Shown here: piece by piece, positions 36,001 through 47,729 of the stretch
Layout: every line of letters begins with the position of its first letter
How positions within the stretch are numbered: position 1 is the first letter of the stretch
NCBI GenBank assembly: GCA_023078685.1
Contig: JALGAS010000001.1
Location: 4,898,001 to 4,962,000, forward strand
Length of the DNA: 64,000 bases
Direction of reading: 5' to 3'
Origin: Neopestalotiopsis rosae
Lineage: Eukaryota > Ascomycota > Sordariomycetes > Amphisphaeriales > Sporocadaceae
Notes under the pieces: generated by a model
The model's database searches: none
What the model was told of the DNA's origin: nothing
What the model saw: the letters and a program-made list of their open reading frames with translations, nothing else
Program-made: the position numbers and the translations under genes

Positions 36001-38413
36001 TCAGGTGACGCGTTGGCCGAGGCAGGGACTGGAGTCGCTCCTACCTTACCTAGCTCTTTACCTTAGCCTGGAGCGGAGAGGGCCGGGCGCACAGGCAGAG
36101 ACCGGGGAGAAAAAGGACAGGTACCTCTTCAAGCCCTCGACATTTTCTCCCTCCTCCCACACCAAAACCTGACCACCTCCACTCCCGATGAGGGTCTCCC
36201 TGAATTGAACCGAGCCAGTGCCAAAACACTCGACCACGATATACTTTCATCGCAAGGTACACGCCAGGGCCATCGATAGCATCTCAAATGCTAGTTCGTT
36301 CGACTCGTCCATCAAAGAGGTATTGATATCCACCATATAAACCATCGCAGGTGTGCTGCGAAATATACATTACACGAAATCGCGCGACGCCCACAGTATT
36401 TGGTCGAAATTCCTTTGGTACAGATAACGAGTACTTTTACCTTTTCTCATTTCCTCCTGTGAAAATAAGGTCAGCTTGACACACGGAAGCCTACCCAAAA
36501 GCTTCCCCAATTACCAAGGTAGGTCTTTGCTCTGTTGGAACCTTTCTTTTTTTGCAGCCCATCACCGCGCCACTAGGTTCCACTTCGAGTTCCTGGTTTT
36601 TTTTTTCTTACTCCCGCAGCTCCCAGCGTCGCACGGTGACGGGGGCTGTTGGTAGTAGTAGCAGTCATTGCCCACGCACCAACTTTTATGTCTCCCCCCA
36701 AAACTGACTTTTTGGCAGATACATCAATTCCTGCCCACCTTTTTCTCGAATACCTCGACATACATTAGGCAAGGTAGTCTCAAAAACTTCTGCAGTACAC
36801 ACTTCGATACATCTCTACCTGCACGGCAGAAGATCATTGTCGCCCTGGACTGCTTCTTCTTAATAAACACTTTTAAAACATTCTGCCATCCCTCCGAGTA
36901 TTGACAGGCAGGTACAGGTATGTGAGATTTTGACAGCATCCACCCCCAATTCATTCATCCACATTCGCGACACCCACACAAAGCACATCAACGCATCGCG
37001 CATGGCATCACGTCGCAGTCCTGGTTCCGCAACATTCTTCTACATGCTACCTCACTCATTCCATCATGGATCTTGACGTCGCTGCGTGTTACTTCGTAAA
37101 GCACATTGAATCCATCATCCTCTGTCAATCAACACAATTTATCATTCCCTCTTCTCATTACCTCTCGTCTTGTGCCATCATCCGCGAGGATCCGCGAGCG
37201 CGGGTTTACTTACAATGAGCCGCCCGTTAGTATCCGCGCGGGCGATTCTCTAGAAGCACAAGCTACCCGTTGGCTACCAACTCATTTTGGTCCGGGGTCC
37301 ATCCACGGGTGGTCTTGCGAAACACAGTTTTGACCCCCCTCCCCTCTCCACCTGACAAGGAATACATCAGCACCAATTCCCTCACGGTGTACCTCTGTTG
37401 CGTTCATTCCCTGCGAACCTGAGGGATACATGCTCGAGTTCTTGTCGACCTCCTCTGGCGCTCACCTTACCCTAGACCCCGTCTAGTACTCTCTACTTCG
37501 CGCATCACCTTGATTTCCCTCGACTCGGGTCTCGCACACGCTCTGGCCCCAGTCTGTCCTTTCAATCAGAGAGCGCAGATCCAGTTTCCTAACAGGTTTT
37601 TCCTTTCAGCCTCGTCGCATCAGAGCGCGTCAAAATCTCGACAGCCATTATCGAGCCTTCGGTATCCGGTCGCGCACGCGTCCAAAATCATCGAGCTTCT
37701 AATCATCGCCATCAAAAGGCTTCCATTGCATTTCGAATTGAATTCTTAGAATCATTCGTCCACCAAAGACGCAATCGTGAGTAACCATTATTTCTTCCCT
37801 CGGTCGCTGAGACTCGCCCTAGGCTCTGATGAGCACCAACGCCTCTCTCCTACCCTTCCCTACCCTCCCAATTGCACAGTGGCCATTTGCGCACAAAATC
37901 TACCTTCGAGCCGCATGACAAACCCAATGGTTTTGCCGACACGTGTGCGCCTATTTGTTACATCAAATTTGTCCGCACAGGGCTACGGGAGACAGATTGC
38001 CAGGAATCAATCCCCAAGAGTTCGCGATACCAGCAATTTAGCTGTGGCACATTGCGCCTCTTCGAACGTGCTGTATCTGGGGCTCAGGGTCGTCAGCACT
38101 GCGTCTACTCGTTGGGCGCCTTGTGTCGCGTTTCTCCCAAACACCCCAACCAGGGTCCCAAATGTCGCCCCCATTTGCCAGCCATCTTATCACCTCGCCA
38201 CTCCATTTATTCAGCAGACAAACACGAGACAAGCCTCTCTACCTTTTTGCGCTGCATATGGGATACCGGAAATTCCTTCTTGATCAAAGTCTACTTTATC
38301 ATATTTTTCTTTCTGCCCACTGATGCTAAATCGCCGGGAAATTCATTCCCTCGTGTTCCTGTTCATATCTGGATGATTTGATAAATGGTCGCATACTGAT
38401 ACTAGTTCAGACA

Positions 38414-40225
38414 ATGCAGCAGTGGCAGGTCGGCCCAGTGCCGGAGTACATGTACCAGGCCAATACGAATCCCCCCCAACATGCAAATGACTTGCAGTAA
38501 GTACCAATCTCCCTTATGTTTGTCACTTCTTGCCCACCCATCTTGCCCTCTACCCGATCTCCCCAACTCCACTTGGATCGGTGCCACGATTGTTTCCGAG
38601 CACATTCCCTAGACTATGTACTCAGAGCATCTCGGTACATGCATCATATGGTTGCAGTAGTCCTGTACCTACTTTGGTCTTCACTTTGCGTCGCCAAGAA
38701 TCACTACTACTTTGAATGCATATCTCCGTTGAGGTCTCTTTATTCTTGAGGACATTCACATCGTACAAAGCTACCCTAATGTGACAAGCTCTACATTCAC
38801 CTGGCAACATCAGGTAGATGGATGTCTCTGGGTTTTTGAGATCATGACTGCCACCGAGTGCATGTTTGCTATCAGTAGCATCTATGCAGCCATGGCACAC
38901 CCAATGTCCAAGGCGGGGGTCATACTCAACGACGATAATCGCGTTCAATGTTGCATACGCTCTCGAAGAAGCGCGTCTTCGGAAAGCGACTAACAATGCT
39001 ACTTCACAGTGCCGCCCACCCGTATCAGCAGAACGATATGCAGCGTCGTCCTGACTTTACCAGTTATGCTCAGCCCAACCCTGCTGCACAGCATCAAGCA
39101 CACCCATCTCATCAACAGCACCAGCAGCATCCTCAGCACCAGCAGCAGCACCAGCAGCATCAACAGACTCATCAGCAGCACTCGCAGCATGCTCCTATTC
39201 ATCACCCATCTCACTCTCAACATGGCCAGCATGCGCAGCACCACCCATCTCAGCCTCAGCAACATACTCCAGTGCAGGCGCCTATGACCATTCCCCAGTC
39301 TAGCGCCGCTCCAGCACAGCAGCAGCCCACGCCAACACCGGCACCTGCTCAGGCACCTAGAGGAGGTCGTAAGAGAACCCATCAGCAGGCTCAGGCACAA
39401 CATCAGCAAGCCCAACAACAGCATCAGCAGGTGCCACAACAGCACCAGCCGCAGTCGCATCAAGCACACCAGCAGCCCACGCCGCAACACCACCACCAAC
39501 AGTTGCATCAACAGCAGCAGGCCCACCCAGTTCAGGTCCAACAGGGACATGGGCAATCGACACCTCAGCAGCCCCAGCACACTCATGTGCCTGCACCTGC
39601 TCCAGCATCCCAAGCCCAGCAGACGCCGGTTCCTGCAGCTGCTCCCGCCCCAAGTGCGCCAGTGGCGACTACCCCCGTACCGCCACCGGTGCCGGCTGCT
39701 GCTCCTCCGGCACAGCAACCATCCGCGGTTCCTGCTGCCCCTACACCGACACAGGAAGCTAACGCCACTCCTGCGCCGCCGCCAGCCAAGAAGAGCCGCA
39801 CGAATACTCCGTGGACGCCTGCGGAAGAGTTGCGTTTGAAGCAGATGCGTGATGCCGGTAACAGCTGGGCAGAAATCGCAAAGACGTTCCCGTCAAGAAC
39901 AGAAGGAAGTGTGAAGAAGCACTGGTACAAGGTCAGTATTCCACATCCTGTGATTACCCAATGATTCCGCCCGTACTAACAGTTTCATAGGACATGCATT
40001 ATGCCGAGTTCGCTGAGGATGAGGTAAGTTAGGCAGGATGTGGTCTGCTGCGCAATACGGACGCTAATAAAATGACAGAGCCAAGCACTCCTCACTGCCA
40101 TCAAGGATTACGAGAACAACAAGTGGAAGACTATCGGGCAGAAGGTCGGCAAGCCTGCCAAGGCCTGTGAGCAGTATGCCAAAGAACACTTCCCCGATCT
40201 CTTCAGCAGCACGAAGACCCGTTAG
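38414..40225 (+). CDS. Myb/SANT protein with long Gln/His-rich region
   Basis: Four exons are proposed: 38414-38496, 39010-39931, 39991-40023 and 40079-40225, giving 394 residues. The first intron is 513 nt, long for this genome, but both sites are good (GTAAGT donor, TTCACAG acceptor) and the frame is kept. Residues about 35-280 are low-complexity, rich in Gln, His, Pro and Ala, encoded by imperfect CAG/CAC/CAA runs. The C-terminus carries a SANT/Myb repeat (TPWTPAEELRLKQMRDAG, SWAEIAKTFPSRTEGSVKKH). A second, weaker one spans the small third exon (ALLTAIKDYENNKWKTIGQK, PAKACEQYAKEHF). It is likely a nuclear transcriptional regulator with a glutamine-rich activation or condensate-forming region. 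The upstream 2.4 kb is leader-like, as is common for fungal developmental regulators. The identity of the regulator is not known to me. Confidence 0.85.
39110..39560 (+). repeat. CAG/CAC/CAA-rich low-complexity coding repeat
   Basis: Imperfect codon repeats for Gln and His inside the Myb-type gene (for example HQQHQQHPQHQQQHQQHQQ). Mixed codons suggest an old repeat under protein-level selection, still prone to length change. Confidence 0.85.
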
Positions 40226-40885
40226 AGGGCGAAAGAAAAGGCGGAACGAAAAAGGGCGGAAAGATTTGTCGGTAGAGTTATGGCTGGGAATTGGGTTTTC
40301 TTTGAACGGTACCAGCTATGCTTCGCGCGGTTGCATATCTCACTCGAGCTCCTTACTGAAATTCTTTTCGATGGCGCTTCCACTCGCCTCCGCGCCGAGC
40401 ATTCATACCCCTAATTGCGTTCATTTCTAGCTCTGTGTAGCAATATCTGGTGCCGTTATCTTCTCCGGGAATAGCAAGGGGAAATGGGAAGGTTATGTAT
40501 TTCGGTGTTACCGCCCTGAGACTAGGTAGTGATAGACGGCCGATGATCACTCCTTGTCGCAATACCATCGAAATACTTGTCCAATGCAAAATATTGGCTA
40601 CAAATTCTTCAAAATGAATGACGTGACAGCATATATTCTTGATTTAGGTCCAATGTTTACTATTATTACATGAGAGATCCCACGAACAATCTAGAGTTTC
40701 TGACGGAGCGATTTATACCTAAATACACACCAAGAACGGGGAAATAAGTGCTTAGCCGACAACAAAACAATCTTGCCTGCTCTCACTGTTGAATGAAACC
40801 AGGATTCGTGGACTCCCACCTACATGACATGATCGCATAATGATACTTTGCCAGACACTTAAAGCAATACTAGGACAAGTCAGAA
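40226..40885. other. Intergenic between convergent Myb gene and small membrane-protein gene
   Basis: About 0.66 kb of presumed 3' UTRs. Nothing recognisable. Confidence 0.4.
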
Positions 40886-41383
40886 TCATTTCTTTTCAAA
40901 TAAAGTTGCACCTTGAATTGATCTTCCCACATTCTTACCCTCGTTGTGAACACGCATGAGATCGGGTCGAACCCAAATAGCAAAGGAATGCCACGCCAGT
41001 GCTGGTAAAAGGAACATGGAGCTTGTGAAAAGCGCGGCATGGCTGAAGCCGGTCCTGTCCTCGGGTTTCATGGTGCTCGCCAAAAGAATGGCGATCAGAG
41101 CGACCTCGCCCGTGGCGAGAGTCTTGAAGACGATGTCACGCCTCTCAAAGACGGCTCGGCTCTGGCCGGGCGACTCATGAACGACGAGTAGAATCGGTAG
41201 TGTCAGGGCCAGGACGAGGCCGCCATACACTTGCCATAGCACCGACGCGCTGGTCGGTACGGGCTCATCCGGCGAGGCCAGCGCAAAGGATAGGCACCAT
41301 GAAGGGCGCAGGACGAAGAGCAGAGCTCCTGCGATATTGAGGAAGGCTTCAGTCAATAGACCGATCTGAAAGATACGCGTCAT
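40886..41383 (-). CDS. Small four-helix integral membrane protein
   Basis: A single-exon frame of 165 residues with a real ATG (MTRIFQIGLLTEAFLNIAGALL). Four hydrophobic segments are visible: about 8-28, 48-72 (VLWQVYGGLVLALTLPILLVV), 88-104 (TLATGEVALIAILLAST) and 115-138 (ALFTSSMFLLPALAWHSFAI). Charged loops lie between them, and the C-terminal tail is soluble and basic. I do not recognise a named family; small proteins of this layout are common in Pezizomycotina. The hydropathy pattern, GC-rich third positions and clean start support a real gene. Its function is unknown. Confidence 0.75.
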   Translation of the reverse strand: MTRIFQIGLLTEAFLNIAGALLFVLRPSWCLSFALASPDEPVPTSASVLWQVYGGLVLALTLPILLVVHESPGQSRAVFERRDIVFKTLATGEVALIAILLASTMKPEDRTGFSHAALFTSSMFLLPALAWHSFAIWVRPDLMRVHNEGKNVGRSIQGATLFEKK

Positions 41384-42733
41384 GTCTTTTTTGCGAAGTT
41401 TGGAGAGAGAAGTTCGTCTATGTGATGACGTCTGTTGCTTGTACCGGTTTTTTATTATGTTAATTCAGATATCTTGGAATTTCTTATAGAATGCGGAGCC
41501 AGGAATAATGATATAGGTAGCAAGTTTTGACCCTGTATGAAGACTCCAGTTTCGAATTTCAAATATTGATGATCATCGAGTCTGGTGAGCTCTCTAGTTG
41601 GAGGGTGGCATGTTTGTCTTTCAACCTGTCAGCATTGAGGTCACAGTGGCTCTGCATATAGGGTTTTTGCGTCACACGCGATGTCATATGGGGCGCCATT
41701 CTTTTGTGCTACGGAGACCGTTCGAACCAAGATGGGCTGCATACGTACAACATCCCTCTCCATTTGGGCTAGGCTAGCACTTGATGCTGGACATGTCGGT
41801 GTCATTGTATCGGATGCATTCGAATACACACCTACATGCGCTTTCTCAGGTTCGCTGTCTCGGTCTGGCCCGTTGTCATGATGCTGGGCCATAGAAATCA
41901 CTTTGACCCAGTACTCAAGAAAATGGAAGATCACCATGCATGTATAGGATATGAATGTGAATAATATCATCAGAAGACTTCTCTTTTTCTTTTCTTTCAC
42001 AAGCTGTGAACGCCAGCAATAATTTTTTCAATGCAATGTCCCAGTTGTGGAATATGAGGCTCAGGATTCAATGTTTAGCCTTTTGGATATCATACACTTT
42101 TGTCACCCATCACCATTACTGGGGATGGAGATGCGCGTTCGGGGTTGGGGGGAGACTGAAGGACTTATTTTGTACTTACTGGGCTTCCAATAATGTTGTC
42201 AACAATGCAGCTTGCTCCACACACCCTATACTACCTAATGCTACACTTTTAGAGAATAGTGAACCGTCCTTGGTCGCATGATGCCGTGACGATGTAGTAC
42301 CGTAGAAGAGGTACTTTGAGAACTTGTGTATAAGCGCTGGGTAGAGGTACCAATGACCTAGATGCAGTATGAACAAGGGTCAGAATGCTTGTACCTATGC
42401 TAAAAGTCGCCAGCTAAAGAGGGAGAAACGTCAGGTAAAATGCCCCAGCACCACCAGGCCGTCAGGGCAAGTGGGTTGCGATTTTGGATGTCGTACTATG
42501 ACGAGCTAAAAAGAGGGACATGGAGCATTGAAAGAGCTGTTTACCGCCTGCCGAGCTTGGGCAGAGGGCGGATCCGCATCCACTAAACGACGGACCGCGG
42601 GGTTCGATCCGGCAGAAAAATAATTTTGAGAAAGTGCCCCTCGACCCTGGTTCATTGGTACAGGCCCAATTGCGATCTTGTTTTGCGACAGGAAGAAAAT
42701 TCATCTTTTTCTACCACAGCATCAACCACGACC
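41384..42733. other. Intergenic, promoter regions of membrane-protein and RRB1-like genes
   Basis: Shared upstream region of two divergent genes, 1.35 kb. It includes a nested hairpin with a tRNA B-box-like GGTTCGATCC at 42601-42610, described among the findings. Open frames here lack ATG starts or recognisable content. Confidence 0.45.
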
Positions 42734-44298
42734 ATGTCGAAACGATTTGCGGAAAACGACGACGGCGACGTCCCTATGAAGGGCGGCGATCGCCCCGAAC
42801 CCATGGACGTCGACCAGGACAAGGAAATGGGCGAGTTCGAGGATGAGTTCGAGGACGAGTTCGAGAGCGAGGATGAAATCCTTGAGGCTGGTGTGGACGG
42901 TAGACCAGATGCCGAGAGAGAGGCAGAAGAGCGCGCAGGTTAGTCCCCCATGAAGTGGCGACATCTATACCTTGTACTGCCTAGATACTAACATTGCGAT
43001 GGATGGCAGCTGGCGCAATGGAGGTGGACAATGGCACATTCATTGTCGGTCGTAACAAGCTGGAAGAGGGCCAGCACCTGGCACCCGATATGGGAACATA
43101 TGAGATGCTGCACAGTTTGAGCACGCCATGGCCATGCCTGTCCTTTGACATTATCCGCGACGGCCTTGGCGACAAGCGCGAAAAGGTCTATCCTGTCACC
43201 ATGTACAGCGTTGCAGGCACCCAGGCCGAGACTGGCAAGGAGAAGGAAAACCAGCTCATGGTCATGAAGTTTAGCGGCCTGAGCCGGACGCAGAACACGG
43301 ACGACGACGAAGACTCGGATTCCGACGACGACGCCGAGGACGCAGACCCCATTCTGGAATCCAAGACGATACCTCTGACTTCTACGACCAACCGCATTCG
43401 CTCACACCAGATACCATCGCAAGATGGATCGGCCCCCAAGACATTTACTGCCACCATGACTGAGTCGGCAGGAGTCTTGATCCACGACATTACACCCCAT
43501 CTCGAGTCTTTCGACAGTCCTGGAACCGTCATCACCCCACAACAAAACAAGCCCCTCTCGACAATCCGCGCCCACAAGACAGAAGGTTATGCGGTTGACT
43601 GGTCCCCATTGGTGCCTGGGGGTAAACTGCTAACGGGAGACAATGACGGTCTCATTTATGTCACGACCCGCACCGACGGTGGTGGCTGGGTCACGGATAC
43701 CCGCGCTTTCCAGGGCCACACCAGCAGTGTCGAAGAGATCCAATGGAGTCCACAAGAGGCGTCTGTTTTTGCATCGGCCTCTAGTGACGGTACTGTCAGA
43801 GTTTGGGATGTACGAAGCAAGAGCAGGAAACCTGCCATCTCCATTACTGCCAGCAGAACCGACGTAAATGTCATGTCGTGGTCTCACCTGACCACCCACC
43901 TCCTCGCCACTGGAGATGACGACGGTGTTTGGGGAGTCTGGGACTTGCGTTCATGGAAGGCAGGCGGCGATAAGCCTTCGCCCATTGCCAGTTTCAACTA
44001 CCACAAGGAGCAAATTACCAGCGTGGAGTGGCACCCGACTGACGACAGCATGGTGGCAGTGGCTGCCGGCGACAACAAGGTTACCCTGTGGGATCTGTCG
44101 GTCGAGTTGGACGACGAGGAGAGCAAAGATACTGCTGGAGTTCAGGACATGCCGCCTCAGCTTCTGTTTGAGCACATTGTGGAGCATGCCAAGGAGGTAC
44201 ACTGGCACCCTCAGATCCCAGGTACTCTGGTCACTACAGGATCCGAGTTCAGTGTTTTCAGGCCTATCCCGGTTGTTTATGGTGTTCAAGTCAAATAG
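42734..44298 (+). CDS. RRB1: Rrb1/GRWD1-type WD40 ribosome-assembly protein
   Basis: Two exons (42734-42938 and 43010-44298; donor GTTAGT, acceptor GCAG) give 497 residues. The N-terminus is highly acidic (EFEDEFEDEFESEDE), as in glutamate-rich WD-repeat proteins. The CAF1C/H4-binding-like segment follows (YEMLHSLSTPWPCLSFDIIRD), then an acidic insert (DDDEDSDSDDDAEDAD). WD40 repeats start near AHKTEGYAVDWSPL and include VFASASSDGTVRVWDVRS, LLATGDDDGVWGVWDLRS and MVAVAAGDNKVTLWDLSV. The end, TTGSEFSVFRPIPV, matches the family C-terminus. Yeast Rrb1 is a nucleolar/nuclear chaperone for ribosomal protein Rpl3 and is essential. The length and domain order are normal. No oddities were seen in the coding sequence. 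Confidence 0.95.
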
Positions 44299-44750
44299 AG
44301 ACCAGCTGTCAGATAATAGAATGAAAACAAGCCACGACGATTTACAAGTATATATCTACTAAGGGAGGCCATAATGGCTACCGACCTTTGACTGCTTGCA
44401 GATGGGACTTTAACAAAAGCAACATTTCCCTTTCCCTTCTGAGCCCTGCAATCTTGTGTTTTCACTTTCTATTCATGTTGCGCCTTTGGCAGTTCTCTAG
44501 ATGTTGTGAAGCACAAAAATCGTAAAGCATCTGCCCATTTTGATCCCAGATATCTGAATTGTTTATTACTGCAGCGTTACACAATCTAGAAATACAATTT
44601 CCACCCATCCTTGCTATGATATCAAGATGCTTGAATATAACTCCTGGGTTTCGCCATGCGTACAAATACCCACAAAAGTCTTGTCCAACTGAAGAGTTCC
44701 CACCAAAATCATCATAGACCACGCAGACGCTCAGCTGCTCAGCGAGGACA
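44299..44750. other. Intergenic between convergent RRB1-like and proline-rich protein genes
   Basis: About 0.45 kb of presumed 3' UTRs; nothing else was seen. Confidence 0.4.
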
Positions 44751-45266
44751 CTAATTCGGAGGGGGGCCAGGTCGGCCACCTTGAGGAGCAGGGTTTCCAC
44801 CCTGAGGTGGTGGCGGCGGCGCGGCATTATTATTATTGTTCGGCGGTGGTGGACCTTGAGGACGCTGAGGAGCTCGGGCGACCAGATCGACAACCTCGCC
44901 GGACTCCTCTCGCTTGTTGGGCGGCGGACGGCGTCCTCCTCCACCTTGCTGCTGCTGCTGCTGTTGAGGTGGCGGCGGCTGGTTGTTGTTGCCCCCGTTG
45001 GGGGCCGGCGGAGGTGGTGGTGGTGGAGGAGGACCTTGAGGTTCGCGCGCGGCGATCTCGACCACATTCTGCCCTCTTTTCTTCTGGGGAGGAGGAGGAG
45101 GAGGAGGCGGAGGAGCTGCATTATTGGGCGGCGGCGGTTGCGCCTGTGGCGCTTGCTGCTGGGCGGCCGGCGCCCGGTTGCCTCCTCGACCGCCGGGACG
45201 CTGGGCCACGGGGGAGGCGTAGGCGGAGCCGATCATGAGAGCGGCAAAGAGGATGGAGAGCTTCAT
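44751..45266 (-). CDS. Small secreted proline/glutamine-rich protein with two Kex2-type repeat units
   Basis: A single exon of 171 residues with a good signal peptide (MKLSILFAALMIGSAYAS) and context CAAAATG. The mature part is dominated by Pro, Gln, Asn and Gly homopolymer tracts. Inside these, two related segments each follow a dibasic Kex2-like site: KKR at 62-64 then VVEIAAREPQG, and KR at 118-119 then VVDLVARAPQ. The spacing and the shared V-V-acidic-hydrophobic-x-A-R core suggest a duplicated unit, possibly released by Kex2 in the Golgi. It could be a cell-wall or adhesion-like protein, a Kex2-processed repeat peptide precursor, or a ribosomal peptide precursor. No cysteines are present in the mature part, and no UstYa-like tailoring gene is in the window. 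The function is unknown. Confidence 0.8.
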   Translation of the reverse strand: MKLSILFAALMIGSAYASPVAQRPGGRGGNRAPAAQQQAPQAQPPPPNNAAPPPPPPPPPQKKRGQNVVEIAAREPQGPPPPPPPPPAPNGGNNNQPPPPQQQQQQQGGGGRRPPPNKREESGEVVDLVARAPQRPQGPPPPNNNNNAAPPPPPQGGNPAPQGGRPGPPPN

Positions 45267-47729
45267 TTTGGTGGGTATATATTTGTATGTACACGACTAG
45301 CGCGGTATGGAGATTTGGTGTTATTAGGTCGGATCAAGTAAAACAAGGCAGACCAGCCGCTAGAATGGAATAAGATTAAGATGAAAGAAAAGAATCTACT
45401 TTTACAGACTTCCTGAGCTGTTGTAAGGCTGTTGGTGAACGAGGACACTTTTCCGAGTAGACGTAAGTCTTCATATAGTCCTTCTGTAAGACATTACACT
45501 CACCACCGCATCGGTCACGTCATCTGACACTTTCCTCAGATCTTCGTATTAGAACAAATGTTTTTGATTGTACTCGTCATCAGGGATGGTCACTAGATCG
45601 ATTATAGAAGCTGCAAGCATGCCAGAACACTATTTGGGGGTTACTGAAACCTCATCGGCGAAGATCTTGAGCGATTTGTAAGTGCCAGGTCTTCTATAGG
45701 GTGTGTAAATACTCCCGCTATCAGTTTCTTGATCTAGTCTTGGCATGAACGGAGAACTCCCAAGACAGAGAAGCTTATGTTTTAGCATCGTGAGATCCAC
45801 CAAGCTCCTGGTTTCCTGTCAGAAAGTTGGCACGCGGAGTATGACAGGTCTGTATACCCCAAGAAATCAGAACATGCTTAAATCAAAGCCAAGCCTTGTG
45901 GAATTGGAAAAGACTCGGAGTGGGGGATCGCTTTCGATCGCACGCATGCGGTCCAGAAAGCTGGAATAGTTGATTCCAAACCGGAAATCCCGTATACCGG
46001 AATGCAATATCCCGCCGCTTCGGGTCTGCAGGTCGTTGGCACCCCCCGGTCGGGCGGCTTACGTGGCCTGGGGTCAACATGATCTACCCTTTGGGCCCTT
46101 TTGTGGTTTCATACAGCCGAAAATGAGTACCTGGAACTCTTCTTGTTGCGCTTCCAAAATAAAACCTCCTCAACTACCGGAAAAGAAGTTATCGTTCTTT
46201 CAATGGCCTGTTGTGGCCCTAGTTTGGCATCGGCCTTGGCGGGCATCTGGACCTAAAGGTTGGCCTGTTGCCCGTTAATCTGCCCGGATGCGGCGCTTAT
46301 TACTACTATGTGAACTAACCACACGACTACGCAGATGAGTTGTCATCTGATGACTCTGAATATAACTATAGATGAACGTATTTCTTTGGTATTTTTCTTC
46401 GAGATTCCAGAATCGCAACTTTCATGTGCCTGGTATAGTGACATTAAATTGTTCAATCTTCGCACTTTGCGGAAACATGGATACAATAATGTGAATTCTG
46501 CTCAAGCATTTCCCAAGTCTACCCAATAACACATAGCAAATGGGCAATATGGCATGTCAATAGAGTTGTGCGTGGATCACTCGAAATCAACTGATTGTGC
46601 AGTCATGTCACACTTCCAATGACGAAAGTCACCTGAATAGCAGGCCTCAAAGCCGCATAACAACAATATCTCTTCCGCCCAAAAAGAAAAAAAAAATACT
46701 TGTATTGACTGCACATTCCAGTGAATGTTCCCGTGACAGTGGACTGGAAGGGGAGTTGACTGTTTAAAAGATTGGCCATCTGGTGCCAAGCCAGGCGATG
46801 GTTCTACTATACAGTAGTACATCATATGTAGGCCAAATGGCACTGAAATAATGTAACCAGCGATCCCATCTTCTGATTCTCCGAGACTTAAAGGTAAGGA
46901 TAATATACGTCGCAAAGGCGTTTTATAGCATACGTCGGCACATGGTGATTCAACTTCAACTGTGAACCAAAGAGTAAAGTAGAGCTACTCAAGAAAAAGG
47001 CGGTGTTGTTCATGATGATTGATATTCATGCAGCCAAAAAAGACACGAGATCTATGAATAAATGCGCCGGAACAGTGACAGCGCGACTGAACTAGTCTCA
47101 AACAGTGATGGCGGGATTGTGGACCGATCCGCGAGTTTAATTGGTAGATCTGGAGGTCACGCTAAGACGGTTCAAGACAGGCGCTCTGCATAACACGAGC
47201 TCCGAGCTTTTTTTGTACTATGCGTCTGTATGGGGGGACTCGAAAGCACGGGCCAGAGTGGAACAAACAAATGGAGCCGTGGTCCGGGCCAGGTCCAATG
47301 ACAGTTGACAACTTGGAAACCCCCCAGCCAAGCGTCACCCTTTCCCATGGCAACGGGTCCTGATCTTGATCTTCAGCCTTGACAGAGAGAGAGTGAGAGG
47401 GAATCCTGCTGAGCCCACCACAACTTGACGCCTGGGGCGCATCGCAGCAAAGACTCATTCGCTCAAACTCCACCGAGTCGGTCGTCGCATTGTTCTCGAT
47501 CCTCTCTCTAGTCACTCGCTGCTGAAACAGAAAGAGAGAGAGAGAAGAGAGACGCTCAACAAACCATTTTTATCCAACCATAACTATCACGACATTCGTT
47601 CTTTGCAAACATCAACAACACGTCACCCGTTCCAGACGTCGACCCGAGAACGACTACCCTTTTTTCGCTGCCGAACCTCTATACCGAACACAGTTGTCGC
47701 GCGAGCCTGCCGGTCGCAACGCCGAAACC
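45267..47729. other. Intergenic, 2.46 kb, including CHS7 promoter and leader
   Basis: No gene recognised. A short GA-rich run lies at about 47528-47550 in the CHS7 leader. Frames in 45.7-46.3 kb and 47.1-47.5 kb have no recognisable features. Confidence 0.4.

Larger units (their letters stand above)
27730..38413. other. 10.7-kb interval without recognisable genes between two divergent Myb-type regulators
   Basis: Only short frames are present, none with recognisable domains, conserved composition or plausible splice partners. Two simple repeats lie inside: (TG)12 at 29351-29374 and (GTT)6 at 30066-30083. Base composition is mixed, not extremely AT-rich, so it does not look like a heavily RIP-mutated transposon graveyard. 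The last 2.4 kb (about 36.0-38.4 kb) is pyrimidine-rich with many CCAC, CATC and TTCC stretches, which fits a very long 5' leader or promoter for the plus-strand Myb gene. Likewise 27.73-28.5 kb may be leader for the minus-strand one. Long non-coding RNAs cannot be excluded. Confidence 0.5.

Noticed and set aside
38999..39718. Leucine/arginine-rich minus-strand frame over the Myb-type gene
   Set aside because: It is the antisense shadow of the CAG/CAC-rich coding repeat.
41641..42000. 119-residue minus-strand frame with a hydrophobic start
   Set aside because: It lacks an ATG at its beginning and has an implausible composition after the hydrophobic part.
44751..45266. Reading the proline-rich protein as a mating pheromone precursor
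   Set aside because: The known Sordariomycete peptide pheromone repeats are Trp/Cys-rich; no Cys or Trp is found in this mature protein.
44781..45341. Plus-strand Arg/Trp-rich frames opposite the proline-rich protein gene
   Set aside because: Reverse complement of proline/glutamine codon runs; no start or domain support.
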